Shown in pieces: positions 52,269 through 62,953 of a stretch of 64,000 bases of DNA. A program made the position numbers and the translations under genes. Positions within the stretch are counted from its first letter, which is position 1; each line of letters begins with the position of its first letter. Source of the DNA: Dactylosporangium sucinum (GTDB taxonomy: Bacteria; Actinomycetota; Actinomycetes; Mycobacteriales; Micromonosporaceae); the NCBI RefSeq assembly GCF_014647515.1, contig NZ_BMPI01000049.1:14070-78069 (forward strand), given 5' to 3'. Below the pieces are notes generated by a model. It searched no databases. It had not been told where the DNA came from and worked only from the letters and a program-made list of their open reading frames with translations.

Positions 52269-53219
52269 TCAGGCGTTGTCGAGCAGGTCGTCCAGGGCGG
52301 ACCGGTCCTCCGCCGACGGCTGCCAGGACCCGGCCGCCACGTTGGCCTTGACCTGCTCGGCCGAGGTGGCCCCGGCGATCACGCTGGCGACGGTGGGCTT
52401 GGCGGCCAGCGCCCCGATGGCCAGCGTCAGCAGGTCGATGCCGCGCTCCCGGGCGAACCCCTCCAGGCCCTCGATCGCGTTCCAGGGAGCGTCGGCCAGG
52501 ACCTTGGCGAAGCCGACCCGGTCGAGGCGGGAGCCGACCGGCGCCGACTCACCCCGGCGGTACTTCCCGGTGAGCAGCCCCATCGCCAGTGGGAAGTACG
52601 GCAGCAGGCCCAGCCCGAACTTCTCCAGCGCCGGCACCAGGTCCTGCTCGGGCGTGCGGTGCAGCAGGGAGTAGCGGTTCTGGGCGCTGACGAACGGCGT
52701 CAGGTGCCGGGTCTCGGCGGTCCAGGCCGCGTCCGCGGTCTGCCAGCCGGTGAAGTTGGAGTGCCCGATATACCGCACCTTGCCCGCCCGGACCAGGTCG
52801 TCGAGCGCGTCGAGCGTTTCCTCGATCGGTGTGGCCGGGTCGGGCGCGTGCAGCTGGTAGAGGTCGATGTAGTCGGTGCCCAGGTTGCGCAGCGACGACT
52901 CGACGGCGCGGGCGATGTAGCGCCGGCCGCCGCGGGCGCCCCAGTCCGGCCCGTAGGCGCCGCGGACGTCCATGCCGAACTTCGTCGCCACGATCACCTC
53001 GTCGCGGCGGCTGCCGAGGGCGGCGCCGAGGACCCGCTCCGAGTCGCCGGGGGAGCTGCCGTAGACGTCGGCGGTGTCGAACAGCGTCACGCCGTGCTCG
53101 AACGCGGCGCTGACGACCTCGTTCGCGCGGTCGGCGTCGATCCGCCCGCCGAAGTTGTTGCACCCGATCCCGACGACCGAGACGGTGAGCCCGGACCGGC
53201 CGAGGCGGCGATACTGCAT
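52269..53219 (-). CDS. Aldo/keto reductase family protein
   Basis: A 316-residue TIM-barrel oxidoreductase. It shows the AKR landmarks: TLFDTADVYGSSPGDSERVL (catalytic Asp and Tyr), VIVATKFGMD (Lys), YIDLYQLHAPDP (His) and a C-terminal SVIAGATSAEQVKANVAAG that binds the NADPH phosphate. It resembles actinobacterial AKR11/13 members acting on aldehydes. ATG 53219 is chosen because it gives the family start MQYRRLGRSGL; the frame is open 27 codons further. It is divergent from mqnC. Confidence 0.9.
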   Translation of the reverse strand: MQYRRLGRSGLTVSVVGIGCNNFGGRIDADRANEVVSAAFEHGVTLFDTADVYGSSPGDSERVLGAALGSRRDEVIVATKFGMDVRGAYGPDWGARGGRRYIARAVESSLRNLGTDYIDLYQLHAPDPATPIEETLDALDDLVRAGKVRYIGHSNFTGWQTADAAWTAETRHLTPFVSAQNRYSLLHRTPEQDLVPALEKFGLGLLPYFPLAMGLLTGKYRRGESAPVGSRLDRVGFAKVLADAPWNAIEGLEGFARERGIDLLTLAIGALAAKPTVASVIAGATSAEQVKANVAAGSWQPSAEDRSALDDLLDNA

Positions 53220-53274
53220 GTCAGTCACTCCCGTGATCCTAGGCACGCCCGGTCGACGGGGCTCACCCGCTGGG

Positions 53275-53290
53275 TACGCTCTGGGATGTG
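53275..53290 (+). promoter_or_regulatory. Candidate leaderless promoter of mqnC
   Basis: TACGCT (53275-53280) ends 7 bases before the GTG at 53288, as for mqnE. No ribosome-binding site is visible. Confidence 0.5.
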
Positions 53291-54499
53291 ACGGAGACAC
53301 CGGCGATCAGCGAGATCCTCCAGCGTGCGGCCGACGGCGGCCGGATCAGCCCGGAGGAGGCGCTGCTGCTCTACACCGACGCACCGTTCCACGAGCTCGG
53401 CGAGGCCGCCGACGCCGTGCGCCGCCGGCGTTACCCGGACAACATCGTCACCTACATCATCGACCGCAACATCAACTACACGAACGTCTGCGTGACGGCG
53501 TGCAAGTTCTGCGCGTTCTTCCGGGCGCCGAAGCACGCCGAGGGCTGGACGCACGGCACCGAGGAGATCCTGCGCCGCTGCGCCGAGGCGGTCGACCTCG
53601 GCGCCACGCAGGTGATGCTGCAGGGCGGCCACCACCCCGACTACGGCGTCGAGTACTACGAGGAGCTCTTCTCCGCCGTCCACACCGCCTACCCGGACCT
53701 GGTCATCCACTCCATCGGCCCGTCCGAGGTGCTGCACATGGCCAAGGTGTCGGGCGTCTCCATCGAGGACGCGATCAACCGGATCAAGGTCGCCGGCCTG
53801 GCCTCCATCGCCGGCGCGGGCGCCGAGATGCTGCCCGCCCGCCCCCGGAAGGCGATCGCGCCGCTCAAGGAGTCGGGCGAGCGCTGGCTGGAGGTCATGG
53901 AGACCGCGCACCGGCTGGGCATCTCGTCGACGGCGACCATGATGATGGGCACCGGCGAGACCAACGCCGAGCGCATCGAGCACCTGCGGATGATCCGGGA
54001 CGTGCAGGACAAGGCGGTCGCCGGTGGCTACGCGGGCAGCTTCCGCTCCTTCATCCCGTGGACCTACCAGCCGGAGAACAACCACCTGAAGGGCCGCACG
54101 CAGGCCACCAGCCTGGAATACCTCCGCCTGGTCGCCGTCGCCCGGCTGTTCTTCGACAACGTGGCCCACCTCCAGTCGTCCTGGCTGACGACCGGCAAGG
54201 ACGTCGGCCAGGTCTCGCTGCACCTCGGCGTCGACGACCTCGGCTCGATCATGCTGGAGGAGAACGTGATCTCCTCGGCTGGTGCCCGTCACCGTTCCCG
54301 CCTCACCGAGCTGGTGCAGATGATCCGCGACGCCGACCGCATCCCCGCGCAGCGGGACACGGAATACCGCCACATGCGCGTCCACTGGACGCCGGAGGAC
54401 GACCCGACCGACGACCGGGTGCAGTCGCACTTCTCGTCGATCGCCCTGCCCGGCGGCGGCACCGGCCGCGCTCTCCCGCTGACGCCGGTGAACTCATGA
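53288..54499 (+). CDS. mqnC: Cyclic dehypoxanthinyl futalosine synthase MqnC (radical SAM)
   Basis: A 403-residue radical SAM enzyme with the cluster motif CVTACKFCAFFRAPKH, then TQVMLQGGHHPDYGVEYYEE and AGLASIAGAGAEMLPARP. MqnC makes the cyclic product in the futalosine pathway, after MqnE and the hydrolase MqnB (not in the window). The GTG start overlaps no other gene. Its end overlaps menG by 4 bp, so cyclisation and the final C-methylation are co-translated. Confidence 0.96.
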   Translation: MTETPAISEILQRAADGGRISPEEALLLYTDAPFHELGEAADAVRRRRYPDNIVTYIIDRNINYTNVCVTACKFCAFFRAPKHAEGWTHGTEEILRRCAEAVDLGATQVMLQGGHHPDYGVEYYEELFSAVHTAYPDLVIHSIGPSEVLHMAKVSGVSIEDAINRIKVAGLASIAGAGAEMLPARPRKAIAPLKESGERWLEVMETAHRLGISSTATMMMGTGETNAERIEHLRMIRDVQDKAVAGGYAGSFRSFIPWTYQPENNHLKGRTQATSLEYLRLVAVARLFFDNVAHLQSSWLTTGKDVGQVSLHLGVDDLGSIMLEENVISSAGARHRSRLTELVQMIRDADRIPAQRDTEYRHMRVHWTPEDDPTDDRVQSHFSSIALPGGGTGRALPLTPVNS

Positions 54500-55188
54500 C
54501 GCGCGCCTCGCTGGAGAAGGAGCCGCACGAGGTCGCGGCCATGTTCGACGGCGTCGCCCGCCGCTACGACCTCACCAACACCGTGCTCTCCGGCGGCCAG
54601 GACCGCATCTGGCGCCGCGAGACCCGGCTGGCCCTCGGTCTCAAGCCGGGCGAGCGGGTGCTGGACCTGGGCGCCGGCACCGGCGTGTCGACGCTGGAGC
54701 TGGCCAAGTCGGGCGCCTTCGCGGTCGGCGCCGACCTTTCGGTGGGCATGCTGCAGGCCGGCCGGCAGAAGCGCCCGACGGTGCCGCTGCTGGCCGCCGA
54801 CGCGTTGCGGCTGCCGTTCGCGGACGAGACCTTCGACGCGGTGACGATCTCCTTCGCGCTGCGCAACATCCAGGACCCCGACGCCGCCCTGCGCGAGATG
54901 GCCCGGGTCACCAAGCCGGGTGGCCGGCTGGTGATCTGCGAGTTCAGCCACCCGACCTGGCGGCCCTTCCGCTCCGCCTACATGGGCCCCGCCCTGAAGG
55001 TGTTGCCGCAGGTCGCGAAGCGGGTGTCGAGCAACCCCGACGCCTACGTCTACCTCGCCGAGTCGATCCGCGCGTGGCCCGACCAGGAGGGCCTGGCGGC
55101 GCGCGTCGGCGCGAACGGCTGGCGCAAGGTGGCCTGGCGCAACCTGACCGGTGGCGTGGTGGCGATGCACCGCGGCTTCCGGATCTGA
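54496..55188 (+). CDS. menG: Demethylmenaquinone methyltransferase MenG (UbiE family)
   Basis: A 230-residue class I methyltransferase: FDGVARRYDLTNTVLSGGQD at the start, SAM motif VLDLGAGTGVSTLELAKSG, and ALREMARVTKPGGRLVICEF after the third strand. This is the UbiE/MenG pattern; with the futalosine pathway present it methylates demethylmenaquinone to menaquinone in the last step. It overlaps the mqnC stop (ATGA). Confidence 0.94.
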   Translation: MTRASLEKEPHEVAAMFDGVARRYDLTNTVLSGGQDRIWRRETRLALGLKPGERVLDLGAGTGVSTLELAKSGAFAVGADLSVGMLQAGRQKRPTVPLLAADALRLPFADETFDAVTISFALRNIQDPDAALREMARVTKPGGRLVICEFSHPTWRPFRSAYMGPALKVLPQVAKRVSSNPDAYVYLAESIRAWPDQEGLAARVGANGWRKVAWRNLTGGVVAMHRGFRI

Positions 55189-55193
55189 CATCG

Positions 55194-56093
55194 CTACCAC
55201 CTGAACGAGCCCAGCCGGTCGAGGCTGGCCCGCAGCTCGGCGACGAACTCGTCGGGATGTGTGGTGAGGTCGTGCCAGGTGATTTCCGACACGCTCCAGC
55301 CCGCGGCGGCCAGCCGGGTGCGGCGCTCCTCCCGCGCCGCCTCCGGCATCAGGTCGCCGCGCTTGAGCTCCAGCAGAAGCTTCACCTCGGGGAACACGAC
55401 GTCGCCGAGCCCGATGAGGCCCCAGCGGTCCTCGATCGGCACCTGCTCGATCCAGCCCCAGATGCCGGCCTGCTGCAGCAGGTTCCTGACCAGGCGCAAT
55501 GCCGCCTGCTCCTCGCCGTGGGCCGCCAGCCGGAGCAGCCGGATCAGCCGCGGCGTGCCGTGCCGGCCGGTCGCGGCCCGGATGCGCCCGGCCAGCTCGG
55601 GGACTGTGGTCCAGCTCTCCTCCAGGGCCGTGGCCAGGACCGCCCGGGCCACGGCGTCGGGCATCAGGCGGGCGCAGTCGTAGACGGTGCGCGGCACGGT
55701 GGTGGCCGCGGCGCCGTCGACCGTGCAGACGTCCGCGAGGTCCGGCTCCTCGTGCAGCACCTGTATCCCGCGCCGGCGGATCCGCTGCGGATGGGCCACG
55801 ACGGTCTCGTCGCTCGGCACCGGGATGCCGTGCCAGCGGGCGGCCGACGGCCCGGCGAGCACCGCGCCCGGCAGGGACAGGAGCGCGGCCGTGTCGCGCA
55901 GCATCGGAGTGAGGTCCCGCCCGCGGTCGGTGAAGACGTCGCGCACGACGGTCACCCAGTCGCCGTCACGGATCCTCGTCCGGATCCGATAGGCGCTGTA
56001 TCCGCAGGTCATGGCCTGTGCGCGGGTGAAAAGTCCGCGCTGGGCCGTGGCGTGTTCATCGAGCCGGTCGCGGTCCGGCTGTCCGGCGTTCAT
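55194..56093 (-). CDS. DUF559 (Vsr-like) domain protein with AbiEi-like N-terminus
   Basis: A 299-residue protein. The N-terminal part (RGLFTRAQAMTCGYSAYRIR followed by TRIRDGDWVTVVRDVF) resembles the AbiEi-like winged-helix found in abortive-infection antitoxins; the middle has RTVYDCARLMPDAVARAVLA. The C-terminus has LGDVVFPEVKLLLELKRGDL and RLAAAGWSVSEITWHDL, a Vsr-like DUF559 nuclease pattern. Such proteins are very common and multi-copy in actinobacteria, with unproven function. It is convergent to menG and splits menG from menJ. Confidence 0.8.
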   Translation of the reverse strand: MNAGQPDRDRLDEHATAQRGLFTRAQAMTCGYSAYRIRTRIRDGDWVTVVRDVFTDRGRDLTPMLRDTAALLSLPGAVLAGPSAARWHGIPVPSDETVVAHPQRIRRRGIQVLHEEPDLADVCTVDGAAATTVPRTVYDCARLMPDAVARAVLATALEESWTTVPELAGRIRAATGRHGTPRLIRLLRLAAHGEEQAALRLVRNLLQQAGIWGWIEQVPIEDRWGLIGLGDVVFPEVKLLLELKRGDLMPEAAREERRTRLAAAGWSVSEITWHDLTTHPDEFVAELRASLDRLGSFRW

Positions 56094-56227
56094 GATGACC
56101 GAGGATCGTCACGCCGTCGCCAGCTGTCGATCCGGAGAAATTTCCTGTGGATAACCCAGGTCCATGATCTCTATTAGTCCGGCGAAACGCCCATCGATCA
56201 GGGATGCTGTCGTCCGAAGCGACGATC

Positions 56228-56327
56228 TAGGTGACGGGTCTGGGTGAGAAATTAGGGTCACCTAACTGACAGTCGGCGACCTCTCGGTTCTAGACTTCCC
56301 CCGAGTGACTTTGTGAAGACTTTCACG
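56228..56327 (+). promoter_or_regulatory. menJ-nuo promoter region with Rex-type operator
   Basis: TGTGAA-GACT-TTCACG at 56312-56327 matches the Rex operator form TGTGAAN4TTCACA in 11 of 12 conserved half-site bases. It lies just downstream of a candidate promoter (CTGACA 56266-56271, TAGACT 56291-56296, 19-bp spacer), where binding would block transcription. An inverted repeat, TAGGTGAC (56228-56235) and GTCACCTA (56257-56264), lies just before the -35. Confidence 0.55.
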
Positions 56328-56373
56328 AGCCAAGACGGAAGCAAGAAGAACGGGCTTAGGAGGTGTGACGGCT

Positions 56374-57648
56374 GTGACCGACACCGGGAACGATGCGGAT
56401 GTCATCGTCGTCGGCGCCGGGCCGGGCGGCTCGTCCGCCGCGTTCCACTTGGCCCGCCACGGCCTGCGCGTGCTGCTGCTGGAGAAGACCGAGTTCCCGC
56501 GCGAGAAGGTCTGCGGCGACGGGCTGACGCCACGCGCGGTCAAGCAGCTCATCAAGATGGGCGTCGACACCACCGAGGAGAAGGGCTGGCTGCGCAATCG
56601 CGGCCTGCGCGTCATCGGTGGCGGCATCCGGCTCGAGCTCGACTGGCCGGAGCTGGCGAGCTTCCCTGACTACGGGCTGACCCGCACGCGCATGGACTTC
56701 GACCAGATGCTCGCGACGGCGGCGACCGACGCCGGCGCGATCCTGCGCACGGGCACCAACGTCACCGGCCCGATCCTCGACCGGACCGGCCGCGTGGTCG
56801 GCGTGAGCGCCACCGGGCCCGACAAGGAGCCGCTGGAGTTCCGCGCGCCGCTGACCATCGCCGCCGACGGCGTCTCCGGCCGGTTCGCCCTGGCCCTGGG
56901 CATCGCCAAGCGCGAGGACCGCCCGATGGGCGTCGCGGTCCGGCAATACTTCCGCAGCGAGACCCGCCACGACGACGACTACCTGGAGTCCTGGCTGGAG
57001 CTGCGCAGCCGCGAGTCGGGCGACAAGCTCCTGCCGGGTTACGGCTGGATCTTCGGCCTCGGCGACGGCCGGGTCAACGTCGGTCTCGGCGTGCTCAACA
57101 GCAGCGTCGCCTACGGCAAGACCAACTATCGCCAGCTGCTGACCGACTGGGTCGACAACACGCCGGCCGACTGGGGGCTGTCCGACCCGGCCAACGCCGA
57201 GGGTAAGCCGCAGGGCGCCGCGCTGCCGATGGGCTTCAACCGGGTGCCGCACTACTCCCGGGGCGTGCTGCTCGTCGGCGACACCGGCGGCATGGTCAAC
57301 CCCTTCAACGGCGAGGGGATCGCCTACGCGATGGAGTCCGGCGAGCTGGCGGCGGAGATCGCCGTCCAGGGTCTCGCCCGGCCCCAGGGCACCGCACGCG
57401 AGCGTGCGCTCGCCCACTACCCGGCCGAGCTCAAGGCCCGCTACGGCGGCTACTACCGGCTCGGCAACATCTTCGTCAAGCTCATCGGCCAGCCGCAGAT
57501 CATGCGGGTGGCCACCAAGCACGGCATGCCACACCCCACCCTGATGCGGTTCGTGCTCAAGCTGCTCGCCAACCTCACCGATCCCCGCGGCGGAGACGCG
57601 ATGGACCGTGTGATCAACGCGATGACCCGCCTGGCACCGGCCGCCTGA
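56374..57648 (+). CDS. menJ: Geranylgeranyl reductase family protein, menaquinone reductase type (MenJ-like)
   Basis: A 424-residue flavoprotein. It has an N-terminal FAD site (DADVIVVGAGPGGSSAAFHL), the family motif PREKVCGDGLTPRAVKQL, the GD motif in LLVGDTGGMVNPFNGEGIAY and a C-terminal hydrophobic region. Such enzymes saturate one isoprene unit of menaquinone (MenJ in mycobacteria) or geranylgeranyl groups. I chose GTG 56374 because AGGAGG at 56358-56363 is 10 bases upstream; GTG 56365 is only 1 base from it. It immediately precedes nuoA on the same strand. Confidence 0.88.
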   Translation: MTDTGNDADVIVVGAGPGGSSAAFHLARHGLRVLLLEKTEFPREKVCGDGLTPRAVKQLIKMGVDTTEEKGWLRNRGLRVIGGGIRLELDWPELASFPDYGLTRTRMDFDQMLATAATDAGAILRTGTNVTGPILDRTGRVVGVSATGPDKEPLEFRAPLTIAADGVSGRFALALGIAKREDRPMGVAVRQYFRSETRHDDDYLESWLELRSRESGDKLLPGYGWIFGLGDGRVNVGLGVLNSSVAYGKTNYRQLLTDWVDNTPADWGLSDPANAEGKPQGAALPMGFNRVPHYSRGVLLVGDTGGMVNPFNGEGIAYAMESGELAAEIAVQGLARPQGTARERALAHYPAELKARYGGYYRLGNIFVKLIGQPQIMRVATKHGMPHPTLMRFVLKLLANLTDPRGGDAMDRVINAMTRLAPAA

Positions 57649-57686
57649 CCGCAAAAGCACAGCCCAAGGCCGCATTTGGGGTGGCC

Positions 57687-57704
57687 CCGGACGAAGCCGT
57701 CCGG
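57687..57704. terminator. Small hairpin between menJ and nuoA
   Basis: CCGGACG and CGTCCGG (57687-57693 and 57698-57704) form a perfect 7-bp stem with a 4-base loop, AAGC, 39 bases after the menJ stop. It could attenuate menJ transcripts before nuoA, with a candidate -10 TAGTGT at about 57716. The role is unproven. Confidence 0.35.
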
Positions 57705-57797
57705 ACATTACCGAATAGTGTTAAACCGCATACAGCTTGAGTGGTCCCGACCGGGCAGACCGCCCTGCCGGGCTCGCCGAAAGGACGGAGCAGCACG

Positions 57798-58163
57798 ATG
57801 TCGCTCGCGCCGTACGTACCGATCCTCGGGCTCTTCGCCCTCGCCGCAGCCTTCGCGCTGTTCTCGGTGGCGGTGGCCCCGTTCGTCGGGCCGCGTCGCT
57901 ACAACAAGGCGAAGCTCGACGCCTACGAGTGCGGCATCGAGCCCACTCCCCAGCCTGTGGGCGGTGGCCGCTTCCCGGTCAAGTTCTATCTGACCGCGAT
58001 GCTGTTCATCATCTTCGACATCGAGATCATCTTCCTGTACCCCTGGGCCGTGAACTTCGACGCGCTCGGCCTCTTCGGGTTCGTGGAGATGGTGCTGTTC
58101 ATCGTCACCGTGTTCGTCGCGTTCGCCTACGTGTGGCGCCGCGGCGGGCTGGATTGGGACTGA
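57798..58163 (+). CDS. nuoA: NADH-quinone oxidoreductase subunit A
   Basis: A 121-residue membrane subunit with three helices (PILGLFALAAAFALFSVAVA, AMLFIIFDIEIIFLYPWAVN, VEMVLFIVTVFVAFAYVW) and the conserved loop YECGIEP that helps couple quinone reduction to proton pumping. It is the first gene of the nuo operon; ATG 57798 has GGACGGAG 6 bases upstream. Confidence 0.96.
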   Translation: MSLAPYVPILGLFALAAAFALFSVAVAPFVGPRRYNKAKLDAYECGIEPTPQPVGGGRFPVKFYLTAMLFIIFDIEIIFLYPWAVNFDALGLFGFVEMVLFIVTVFVAFAYVWRRGGLDWD

Positions 58164-58166
58164 GCC

Positions 58167-58834
<668 letters not shown>

Positions 58835-58838
<4 letters not shown>

Positions 58839-59533
58839 CTCAGGTAGAGCCGGTCGGTGCCGAGCTGGGCGCCCCCGCGCAGCAGCCGCCGTCGGGCGGC
58901 GCCGGGCGGGGCATGTTCGGCGTGCAGGGCACCGGCGACACGTCGGGCTTCGGTGGCCTGCGCCGGCGCCGGGCGGTGGACGTCGACTCGCCGCGCCCGT
59001 TCGGGGGCGACTTCGACGAGGTCGTCGACGCGCTGGAGGAGGCCTACCCGGGCTTCAACGACGCGATCGAGCGCATCGTCGTCGACCGCGGCGAGCTGAC
59101 GCTGTACATCGTGCCGGAGCGCATCGCCGAGGTCTGCCAGTCCCTGCGCGACGACCCGGCCCTGCGGTTCGAGCTGCTCTCGTCGGTGTCCGGCGTCGAC
59201 TACCTCGGCTCCGACGGGCGCCGCCTGCACGCGGTGTATCACCTGACGTCGCTCACGTTCCGCCGGCGCATCCGGCTGGAGTGCGCGATCACCGCCGAGG
59301 ACCCGCACCTGCCGAGCGTCACCCAGGTCTACCCGACCGCCGACTGGCAGGAGCGGGAGACGTACGACATGTTCGGCATCGTCTTCGACGGCCACCCCAA
59401 CCTGACGCGGATCCTCATGCCGGACGACTGGGAGGGCTTCCCGCAGCGGAAGGACTACCCGCTCGGCGGCGTGCCGGTCGAGTACAAGGGCGCGGAGATC
59501 CCACCGCCGGACCAGCGGAGGAGTTACCAGTGA
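58835..59533 (+). CDS. nuoC: NADH-quinone oxidoreductase subunit C
   Basis: A 232-residue peripheral-arm subunit. It has a 45-residue Gly/Pro-rich N-terminal extension seen in actinobacteria, then the core, ending in DWQERETYDMFGIVFDGHPN and GFPQRKDYPLGG. It packs against NuoD. The GTG start overlaps nuoB by 4 bp and the end overlaps nuoD by 4 bp. Confidence 0.95.
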
Positions 59534-60846
59534 CCACCGACTACGCGAGCGCGCGCGAGACCACCGAGGGCCGGGTCTTCACGGTCACCGGCGGCGACTG
59601 GGACACGGTCGTCAACGAGGCCGGGTCCGAGGAGCGCATCGTCGTCAACATGGGGCCGCAGCACCCGTCGACCCACGGCGTGCTCCGGCTGGTGCTCGAG
59701 CTGGAAGGCGAGACGGTCACCGAGGCGCGCACCGTCGTCGGCTACTTGCACACCGGCATCGAGAAGAACCTGGAGTTCCGCAACTGGACCCAGGGCACCA
59801 CGTTCGTCACGCGCATGGACTACCTGGCGCCGATGTTCAACGAGACCGGCTACTGCCTGGCGGTCGAGAAGCTGCTCGGCATCGAGGACCAGATCACCGA
59901 GCGCGCCAAGACGCTCCGGGTCCTGATGATGGAGCTCAACCGGATCTCGTCGCACCTGGTCTGGCTGGCCACGACGGGCATGGAGCTGGGCGCCCTGTCG
60001 ATGATGATCTACGGCTTCCGCGAGCGGGAGTACATCCTCGACATCTTCGAGCTCGCCTCCGGCCTGCGCATGAACCACGCGTACATCCGCCCCGGCGGCC
60101 TCGCCCAGGACCTGCCCGAGGAAGCGGCGGCGAAGATCCGCGAGCTCCTCGGCTGGATGCCCGACCGCATCGACATGTACGAGGACCTGCTCTCCGGCAA
60201 CACGATCTGGCGCGAGCGGACGCAGGGCGTCGCCGTGCTCGACGTGACCGGCTGCCTGGCGCTGGGCATCACCGGCCCGGTGCTGCGCTCGGCCGGCCTG
60301 GCGTGGGACCTGCGCAAGACCCAGCCGTATGCCGGCTACGAGACCTACGACTTCAACGTCCCGACCGAGCCCACGGGGGACGCGTGGGGCCGCTACAAGG
60401 TGCGGCTCAACGAGATGCGCGAGTCGTTGAAGATCATCCAGCAGGCGATGGACCGCCTGGAGCCGGGCCCGATCATGATCGGCGACAGGAAGATCGCGTG
60501 GCCCGCCCAGCTGGCCATCGGCGGCGACGGCCTCGGCAACTCGCTGGAGCACGTCGCGAAGATCATGGGCCAGTCGATGGAGGCCCTGATCCACCACTTC
60601 AAGCTGGTGACCGAGGGCTTCCGGGTGCCGGCGGGCCAGGTCTACGTGCCGATCGAGGCGCCCCGCGGCGAGCTCGGCGTGCACGCGATCTCCGACGGCG
60701 GCACGCGCCCCTACCGCGTGCACTACCGCGAGCCCAGCTTCATCAACCTGCAGGCGATTCCGGCGATGGCCGAAGGCGGGCTGCTCGCCGACGTCATCGT
60801 GGGTGGCGCCTCGCTCGACCCCGTCATGGGTGGGTGTGATCGTTAA
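59530..60846 (+). CDS. nuoD: NADH-quinone oxidoreductase subunit D
   Basis: A 438-residue subunit (49-kDa type) with NMGPQHPSTHGVLRLVLELE, the quinone-site His and Tyr regions (HTGIEKNLE, RMDYLAPMFNE) and a C-terminal HYREPSFINLQAIPAMAEG. It forms the quinone-binding pocket with NuoB. It begins at GTG 59530 and shares its last base with the nuoE ATG. Confidence 0.96.
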   Translation: MTTDYASARETTEGRVFTVTGGDWDTVVNEAGSEERIVVNMGPQHPSTHGVLRLVLELEGETVTEARTVVGYLHTGIEKNLEFRNWTQGTTFVTRMDYLAPMFNETGYCLAVEKLLGIEDQITERAKTLRVLMMELNRISSHLVWLATTGMELGALSMMIYGFREREYILDIFELASGLRMNHAYIRPGGLAQDLPEEAAAKIRELLGWMPDRIDMYEDLLSGNTIWRERTQGVAVLDVTGCLALGITGPVLRSAGLAWDLRKTQPYAGYETYDFNVPTEPTGDAWGRYKVRLNEMRESLKIIQQAMDRLEPGPIMIGDRKIAWPAQLAIGGDGLGNSLEHVAKIMGQSMEALIHHFKLVTEGFRVPAGQVYVPIEAPRGELGVHAISDGGTRPYRVHYREPSFINLQAIPAMAEGGLLADVIVGGASLDPVMGGCDR

Positions 60847-61630
60847 TGGTGTTCAGTGAGCTCACGCGCGACCGTGCGCGGCAGATCATCGCGCGCTACC
60901 CCGAGGGCCGGTCGCGCTCGGCGCTGCTGCCGCTGCTGCACCTGGTGCAGTCGGAGGAGGGCTACGTCTCGGCGGACGGCATCTCGTTCTGCGCGGAGGT
61001 GCTCGGCCTGACCAAGGCCGAGGTCGGCGCGGTGGCGACGTTCTACACCATGTACAAGCGCAAGCCGACCGGCGACTGGCTGGTCAGCGTCTGCACCAAC
61101 ACCATGTGCGGCGTGCTCGGCGGCGACAAGGCCTACCAGGCGCTCAGCGACTACCTGGACGTCGGCCACGACGAGACCACGACCGACGGCAAGATCACGC
61201 TGGAGCACGCGGAGTGCCTGGCGGCCTGCGACTACGCGCCGGTCATGACGGTCAACTACGAGTTCTTCGACCAGGTCAACGAGAACAGCGCGCTGAACCT
61301 GGTCAAGCAGCTGCAGAACGGCGAGCGCCCGCAGCCCACGCGCGGCACCCGGCTCTGCACGCTCAAGGAGATGTCGGTCCAGCTCGCCGGCTTCGCCGAC
61401 GACCGCGGTGACGAGGTCATCGCCGAGGGCCCGGCCGGCGGCCCGACGCTCGCCGGCAACCGGCTCGCCGAGCGCTTCGGCGTCGCCGTCCCGGGATTCG
61501 ACCCGGAGACGCCGATCGCGAAGAAGGCGGAGACGCCGCCCCCCGCGGCGCCCGAGTCCACGCCGAAGCCCGCCTCGGACGCCAAGCCGGCCGGCGACGG
61601 ACCGCTGCCGCAGAAGGAGGCGAAGGCCTG

Positions 61631-61631
<1 letters not shown>
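60846..61631 (+). CDS. nuoE: NADH-quinone oxidoreductase subunit E
   Basis: A 261-residue subunit with the thioredoxin-like 2Fe-2S (N1a) domain: ligands in VCTNTMCGVLGG and HAECLAACDYAPVMTV. The last 50 residues form a Pro/Ala/Lys-rich disordered extension (PPPAAPESTPKPASDAKP), longer than in E. coli NuoE. It shares one base with nuoF. Confidence 0.94.
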
Positions 61632-62952
<1,321 letters not shown>

Positions 62953-62953
<1 letters not shown>

